DNA from: Akkermansiaceae bacterium
Lineage (GTDB): Bacteria; Verrucomicrobiota; Verrucomicrobiia; Verrucomicrobiales; Akkermansiaceae
Length of the DNA stretch: 61,295 nt
NCBI GenBank assembly: GCA_905182475.1
Contig: CAJJBR010000050.1
Location: 1 to 61,295 of the forward strand
Direction of reading: 5' to 3'
The notes beneath the pieces were generated by a model. The model was not told where the DNA came from, made no database searches, and saw only the letters and a list, made by a program, of their open reading frames with translations. Numbering within the stretch: the first letter of the stretch is position 1; each line of letters opens with the position of its first letter. Positions 57,370 through 61,295 of the stretch are shown here, one piece after another. The position numbers and the translations under genes were made by a program.

Positions 57370-57948
57370 TCAGAGACTTGTCCCTGAGCCGACAATACCG
57401 CAGATTTTCTCCCGTAAATCCTCAAATTTAGCCATTTCCAAAACTGAAGTCGTATTTTCTGAGTCTGGCTCGTTGATTTCCGTGATATCCAACCATGAAC
57501 GGCAGCCACCGAACCGCTTTTCATACGTAAGTTCGATCGGTTTCTTCAGCCGGAAAGTTTTCACGAATGCGAGATGGATGCTACCCGAGGCCATCCCCTT
57601 CCCTTCCCAATCAAAGCGCTCTTTCAAGGTTTGCTCGGTATAAACATGATACGGAAAAAGGGCTAGAAGCTTGGCCCAATCATTAAGCGTAACGGCAAAA
57701 ATAGCTTTGGCGTGGTGGGTGATGCAGAACTTATCTCCGACCTGCCACTCACGTTCCGGAGTGAATTCCCCTTCCCTCACGTAGTCAAGTTGGGCGTGGA
57801 ATTTCGTGGGAAAGAGGTAGAAGGAATCGTGGGCGAAAGAGAAGCCTTCACGACCCTCATGGATTCCCCCTTTGCGGAGTAGGATGGACTGACGCCCATC
57901 GGCAAGGGCATCGCAAATTACCTGCCACTCTTTGAACGCTATGGCCAT
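57370..57948 (-). CDS. DUF1802 family protein
   Basis: The 192-residue protein has FKEWQVICDALADGRQSILLRKGGIHEG, FAHDSFYLFPTKFHAQ and MASGSIHLAFVKTFRL, the DUF1802 pattern. The family has no known function. The protein is soluble. It is followed upstream by a small zinc-ribbon gene on the same strand with a 12-bp gap. Confidence 0.8.
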   Translation of the reverse strand: MAIAFKEWQVICDALADGRQSILLRKGGIHEGREGFSFAHDSFYLFPTKFHAQLDYVREGEFTPEREWQVGDKFCITHHAKAIFAVTLNDWAKLLALFPYHVYTEQTLKERFDWEGKGMASGSIHLAFVKTFRLKKPIELTYEKRFGGCRSWLDITEINEPDSENTTSVLEMAKFEDLREKICGIVGSGTSL

Positions 57949-57960
57949 AATTCGGAAAAT

Positions 57961-58188
57961 TTATGCGAGGTCTTCTGCAGTAACCGAGCGTTGCTCGCGG
58001 TTGCCCAGCAAAACAGCCTGGTTGACCACGACCTCAGGAGCACTGTCGAAACGAAAACTGTGGCAGTTCGGGCAAATCGATGTGGCTTTCCCCACGATGG
58101 AATCGCATCCCTCGCAGACTTTGTAGTTCTGGGGTAATGCGGCAATTTTCGCGGCAGTTTCAGCGCGGTGTTGGGAAGGATTCTCCAT
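57961..58188 (-). CDS. Small zinc-ribbon protein
   Basis: The 75-residue protein has CEGCDSIVGKATSICPNCHSF, a CxxC...CxxC zinc ribbon, and a C-terminal LGNREQRSVTAEDLA. It may bind RNA or protein. I chose ATG 58188, one Met later than the longest frame. It is next to the DUF1802 gene. Confidence 0.7.
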   Translation of the reverse strand: MENPSQHRAETAAKIAALPQNYKVCEGCDSIVGKATSICPNCHSFRFDSAPEVVVNQAVLLGNREQRSVTAEDLA

Positions 58189-58266
58189 GGTCACATAAAA
58201 AGAAGCGGCACCGGAAGACCGGTCCGCTTTTATTAAAGACGGAATCCCGTAAACCGGGAATCCGGA

Positions 58267-58530
58267 TCAGGCGATGGCGGCAATCGCCTTAGCGGTCTTA
58301 CTCTTCAGGTTCGCAGCCTTGTTCGGATGGATGAGGTTGCGCTTAGCGGCCTTGTCTACGACGGAGGCGAATGCGGAAGCAGCTTTCTCTGCATCTTCCT
58401 TATTACCGGCTTCGATTGCAGCGAGAGCTACTTTACGGGTAGACTTCATGCGACTCTTCTCGGCGCGGTTGCGCTCGGTACGGGTCGCTGTCTGGCGGAT
58501 ACGCTTGATTGCGGATTTGTGGTTGGCCAT
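58267..58530 (-). CDS. rpsT: Ribosomal protein bS20
   Basis: The 87-residue basic protein (MANHKSAIKRIRQTATRTER) has the S20 hallmark KSRMKSTRKV, VDKAAKRNLIHPNKAANLKS. It binds 16S rRNA early in 30S assembly. ATG 58530 follows an A/T-rich leader (CAAACTTTTCCTAAACTT) without a Shine-Dalgarno motif. Confidence 0.97.
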   Translation of the reverse strand: MANHKSAIKRIRQTATRTERNRAEKSRMKSTRKVALAAIEAGNKEDAEKAASAFASVVDKAAKRNLIHPNKAANLKSKTAKAIAAIA

Positions 58531-58656
58531 AAGTTTAGGAAAAGTTTGTTACAAAAAGTTAAATCTGCCAGAGCAGGGGCGGGAAGCTAGTGGAAGGCGC
58601 TGGGGTATGTCAAGCTGATGTTTGAGAAAAAACGCTCCTTTTCTGATAGGCAATAA

Positions 58657-59247
58657 TCACCTCGCTGCGGTCTCGAATCTCGGCTTGTCCTGCTTTCTCA
58701 GGGAGCTCCGAACCACATAGACATCAGCCCCGGTTCCCACACGTTTATAGAGATCCACGACGTCCTTGGTGCCCATGCGGATGCAACCGTATGAGGCGGG
58801 AGTGCCCAGGCGACACATTTCCGGCGTCCCATGGATGTAAATGTAGCGTTTGAAAGCGTTCCGGTTTTTCTTTTGGGTGCCTGTCAGCCAGAGAATACGG
58901 CTCACGATGGGATCGCGACCTAGGGCATTTGGCTTGATCACCTCACCTGTCGGCCGGCGGCTCTTGAAAACGGCTCCGGCGGGCTGCCCACTACCGATTT
59001 TTTTCGCCACCTTCATCCGCCCAAGAGGAGTGCGGTTTGAATTCGGAATATCCCCCACTCCGAATTTCGAGGTGGAGATTTTGTAAGACTTTACAGGCTT
59101 CCCGTCCCGGAAGAGAAGCATCCTTTGATCCCTGACGCTCACAATCATTTTGTTGCGTTTGTCAACCGATGGCCCGCAACTATTTAGGAATTGCGGGAGA
59201 AGGAGGCAGATGATGGGGAGAAGAAGGTGGGTGATCCCTTTTTTCAT
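58657..59247 (-). CDS. L,D-transpeptidase (YkuD domain)
   Basis: The 196-residue protein has a signal with a lipobox-like LLPQFLNSCG. A YkuD domain has MIVSVRDQRMLLFRDGKPVK, YIYIHGTPEMCRLG and the active-site ASYGCIRMGTKDVVDLY with catalytic Cys. It crosslinks peptidoglycan or anchors proteins to it. It starts 3 bp after the glycosyltransferase stop. Confidence 0.9.
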   Translation of the reverse strand: MKKGITHLLLPIICLLLPQFLNSCGPSVDKRNKMIVSVRDQRMLLFRDGKPVKSYKISTSKFGVGDIPNSNRTPLGRMKVAKKIGSGQPAGAVFKSRRPTGEVIKPNALGRDPIVSRILWLTGTQKKNRNAFKRYIYIHGTPEMCRLGTPASYGCIRMGTKDVVDLYKRVGTGADVYVVRSSLRKQDKPRFETAAR

Positions 59248-59250
59248 GTC

Positions 59251-60765
59251 TTACTTAGAGTCTGATAGGTTCGCGGCTGGCGTTTGATTTGATTTGGGAC
59301 GTGAGAACGATGGCATCATACGTGCCAACGAACTAAGAGATGTATAGAAGAAACCTACCGGAAATGGAAGCAAAAGAATTGCGGAAGACCAGTTCCCCTT
59401 CATCGCGGCCTCAACTACGACGAAAAGGAAGAAGAAACCAAAGAGAAGTTCCACAAACGGCGTAAGGGTCTTCATCGCCTTGTAGCTGCTCTTTTTCCAA
59501 TCAGAATTTTTTTGCTCGATGCCGTATTTCGGCGTGCGGATGAAGGCGCTCTGATGGTTGCAGAGAGCTTCGATCACGGCCTTGGCGTTGGTGATAGACA
59601 TTCCGATACCGAGAGCCAGCAGAAGAGGTAGATATGGAACTTCCTTCCACCATGTATCCGGGCGTAGCGCCTTCTGGGAAGTGAGGTAGAAAAGAACAAC
59701 CGACACCGACGCAAAGAAGAAGATCGGTACGTTGACGATGTAGTAGCTAAGCTTTCCGAAATCCGGCTGGATCTGCTGGTTCGGGTAGATCAGGAAGCAG
59801 AGGCAGATAAGAAGAAGATAAGCGAAGTTTGAGGTAAGGTGTGCGGTCGCCTCCATTTTCACGAAAAGTGGCACATCGCTCTTCCAGATTGCCGGGAGGA
59901 CTTTTTTACAAACCTGAATGGAGCCCTTGGTCCAACGGTGCTGCTGGCTCTTAAAGCCGTCCATATCGACAGGAAGTTCCGCGGGAGTTTCCACGTCGTT
60001 GAGGAAAATAAAGCGCCAGCCCTTCAACTGGGCTCGGTAACTGAGATCCATGTCCTCGGTGAGGGTATCGTGCTCCCAGCCGCCGGCGTCAGCGATGCAG
60101 GATTTCCTCCAGATACCGGCGGTGCCGTTGAAGGTAAAGAAGCGCCCGGAACGGTTACGGGCGGTTTGCTCAAGTTCAAGGTGACCGTCGAGGAACATCG
60201 CCTGGATGCGGGTAAGGACGTTGAACGTGCGGTTCAAGTGACCCCAGCGAGTCTGGATCATGCCGATCCTGTCATCGGAGAAATACTGGATGGTCTTCTG
60301 AAGAACGTCCGCATTCGGAACGAAATCCGCGTCGAGGATGAAGAGATACTCGCCTTTTGCAAAACGTGTTCCGTTTTCCAAAGCACCAGCCTTGTAACCG
60401 GTGCGGTCAGTCCGGTGGATGTGCTCCGCATCAAAGCCCTTTGAAACGAGGCGCTCGATTCCTGCACGGCAGATGTCCACCGTTTCGTCAGTGGAGTCAT
60501 CTAGCAGCTGGATTTGTATTTTGTCCTGCGGATAGTCGATCTTTGCCACGGAATCCAGAAGCCGATCCACAACGTGGAGTTCGTTGAAAACAGGGAGCTG
60601 GATAGTGACGAGTGGAAGTTCGTCGAACTCTTTCAACGGCACGGGCTTGTTACGCGAGTGCTTGAGGTAGAGGAAAATGATGGCCAAACGGTGCGATCCG
60701 TAGCCTGCAAGGCCGATAAGCACGGTAATATAGGCGAAGTACCAAATGGGAGAAGTGATGTCCAT
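59251..60765 (-). CDS. Membrane glycosyltransferase family 2 (cellulose synthase-like)
   Basis: The 504-residue protein has an N-terminal helix ([16 protein letters not shown]) and a GT2 domain with [45 protein letters not shown] and QQHRWTKGS, the D,D,D,Q(Q/R)xRW set. Four C-terminal helices follow. It polymerises or transfers sugars across the membrane; product unknown (glucan or glucomannan type). No PilZ domain or BcsB partner is present. I chose ATG 60765. Confidence 0.9.
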   Translation of the reverse strand: MDITSPIWYFAYITVLIGLAGYGSHRLAIIFLYLKHSRNKPVPLKEFDELPLVTIQLPVFNELHVVDRLLDSVAKIDYPQDKIQIQLLDDSTDETVDICRAGIERLVSKGFDAEHIHRTDRTGYKAGALENGTRFAKGEYLFILDADFVPNADVLQKTIQYFSDDRIGMIQTRWGHLNRTFNVLTRIQAMFLDGHLELEQTARNRSGRFFTFNGTAGIWRKSCIADAGGWEHDTLTEDMDLSYRAQLKGWRFIFLNDVETPAELPVDMDGFKSQQHRWTKGSIQVCKKVLPAIWKSDVPLFVKMEATAHLTSNFAYLLLICLCFLIYPNQQIQPDFGKLSYYIVNVPIFFFASVSVVLFYLTSQKALRPDTWWKEVPYLPLLLALGIGMSITNAKAVIEALCNHQSAFIRTPKYGIEQKNSDWKKSSYKAMKTLTPFVELLFGFFFLFVVVEAAMKGNWSSAILLLPFPVGFFYTSLSSLARMMPSFSRPKSNQTPAANLSDSK

Positions 60766-60964
60766 TGCAGTTGGGGGTAGTATATTTTGTGGAGATTCGC
60801 TTGTTATGTCAGAGCCGATTGTTTTTACCGGCACCCGTATGAAAGGAAACGCCAGTTTCCGGCGACCGGCACGCCACCAAATTATATTACACCTGTCAAT
60901 AACCGAAACGCTTCTAGCGTAAAAATGACACGGCATTATTTTTTTGAGTAGGAATCCCTGTTAG

Positions 60965-61295
60965 AACTTGAGTTCTGAGAAACTCTGGCTCAAAACTCAC
61001 TCACGCAACACCAGAGTCATCCTCACCGGCCTTGATCTACCCGCCGCCTATCAACCCGGCTGCGATCTCCAGACCGCCGCCCACCACGGCACCCTGCCGC
61101 GTGCGCTTGCCCTTGATGGGAAATACATCCGCGACCTCCTGCTCACCCTCGCTCTGAGCGAGCACGAGAGCGGCGCGCCGGTCGCCGTCACCATCGCCAT
61201 CGCCTCCAAGGAACCCAAAAGCGAAGCCTCCAAAACCGAAGGCGAGATCACCGCCGCCAAGCGCCTCTATGAGAAAGTCGAGCTACGCAACGCCG
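60965..61295 (+). pseudogene. ISAs1-family transposase fragment (runs off window)
   Basis: The frame begins after a stop at 60962-60964 and reads TRVILTGLDLPAAYQPGCDL, ALALDGKYIRDLLLTLALSE and ASKEPKSEASKTEGEITAAK. This is the DGK-type catalytic start and SxTNEI-like region of ISAs1 transposases. The N-terminal 100 residues are missing. The window ends inside it, so the downstream state is unknown. Bases 60766-60964 hold no gene. Confidence 0.7.

Noticed and set aside
60881..60899. TATAAT and TTGACA on the minus strand upstream of the glycosyltransferase
   Set aside because: The two hexamers are only 7 bp apart, so they cannot act together as a standard sigma-70 promoter.

Overview
The window looks like a chromosome segment from a member of the Verrucomicrobiota, probably near Luteolibacter or Haloferula. 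That placement is inferred from the gene set: PEP-CTERM and pseudopilin surface proteins, a DUF1080 hydrolase, a one-Cys-type sulfatase, a Tat-exported xylose-isomerase-like relic and a four-helix-bundle suffix protein. Starts are mostly not preceded by a Shine-Dalgarno motif, and intergenic gaps are crowded with short repeats. Most genes are housekeeping. No CRISPR array, rRNA or prophage was seen.

Layout. 1-3.4 kb is a decayed zone: a frameshifted, 5'-truncated Sel1/pseudokinase gene, orphan gene ends, one intact secreted protein and a broken membrane-protein gene. 3.6-9.1 kb holds a SurA-like foldase, a Ser/Thr kinase with HEAT-like repeats, tyrS and a DUF1080 protein. 9.1-9.9 kb has a 283-bp inverted-repeat element and tRNA-Arg(UCU) with a duplicated 3' end. 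9.9-16.8 kb is dnaK-groES-groEL, algH, ribBA and efp. 16.8-26.4 kb holds an Ldh-type dehydrogenase and then a YHS-domain gene split by a 781-bp deleted IS66 element. It continues with a minus-strand run: sanA-like, lipid kinase, maf, SMP-30, a GT35 glucan phosphorylase homologue and fabV. 26.5-35.4 kb has an esterase relic, mrp, a 303-bp MITE-like element, an AEC transporter, an oxidoreductase, glnD, a 2OG oxygenase and tRNA-Phe. 35.8-43.2 kb has an isomerase pseudogene, a GDSL esterase, a sulfatase, recF and small membrane proteins.

43.2-46.0 kb is the most interesting part. A cobalamin-type riboswitch precedes a minus-strand cluster of three exported proteins: a PEP-CTERM protein, a discoidin-like surface protein and a type II pseudopilin. 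It reads as a B12-controlled cell-surface module without a recognised transporter.

46.1-61.3 kb returns to housekeeping: folD, thrB, a HicB-like ORF, thrC, nuoN and nuoM (apart from the rest of nuo), queG, aroK, cardiolipin synthase, a 3D-domain protein, rpsT, an L,D-transpeptidase and a family 2 glycosyltransferase. The window ends inside an ISAs1-type transposase fragment. All calls come from reading the sequence; no database search was run.
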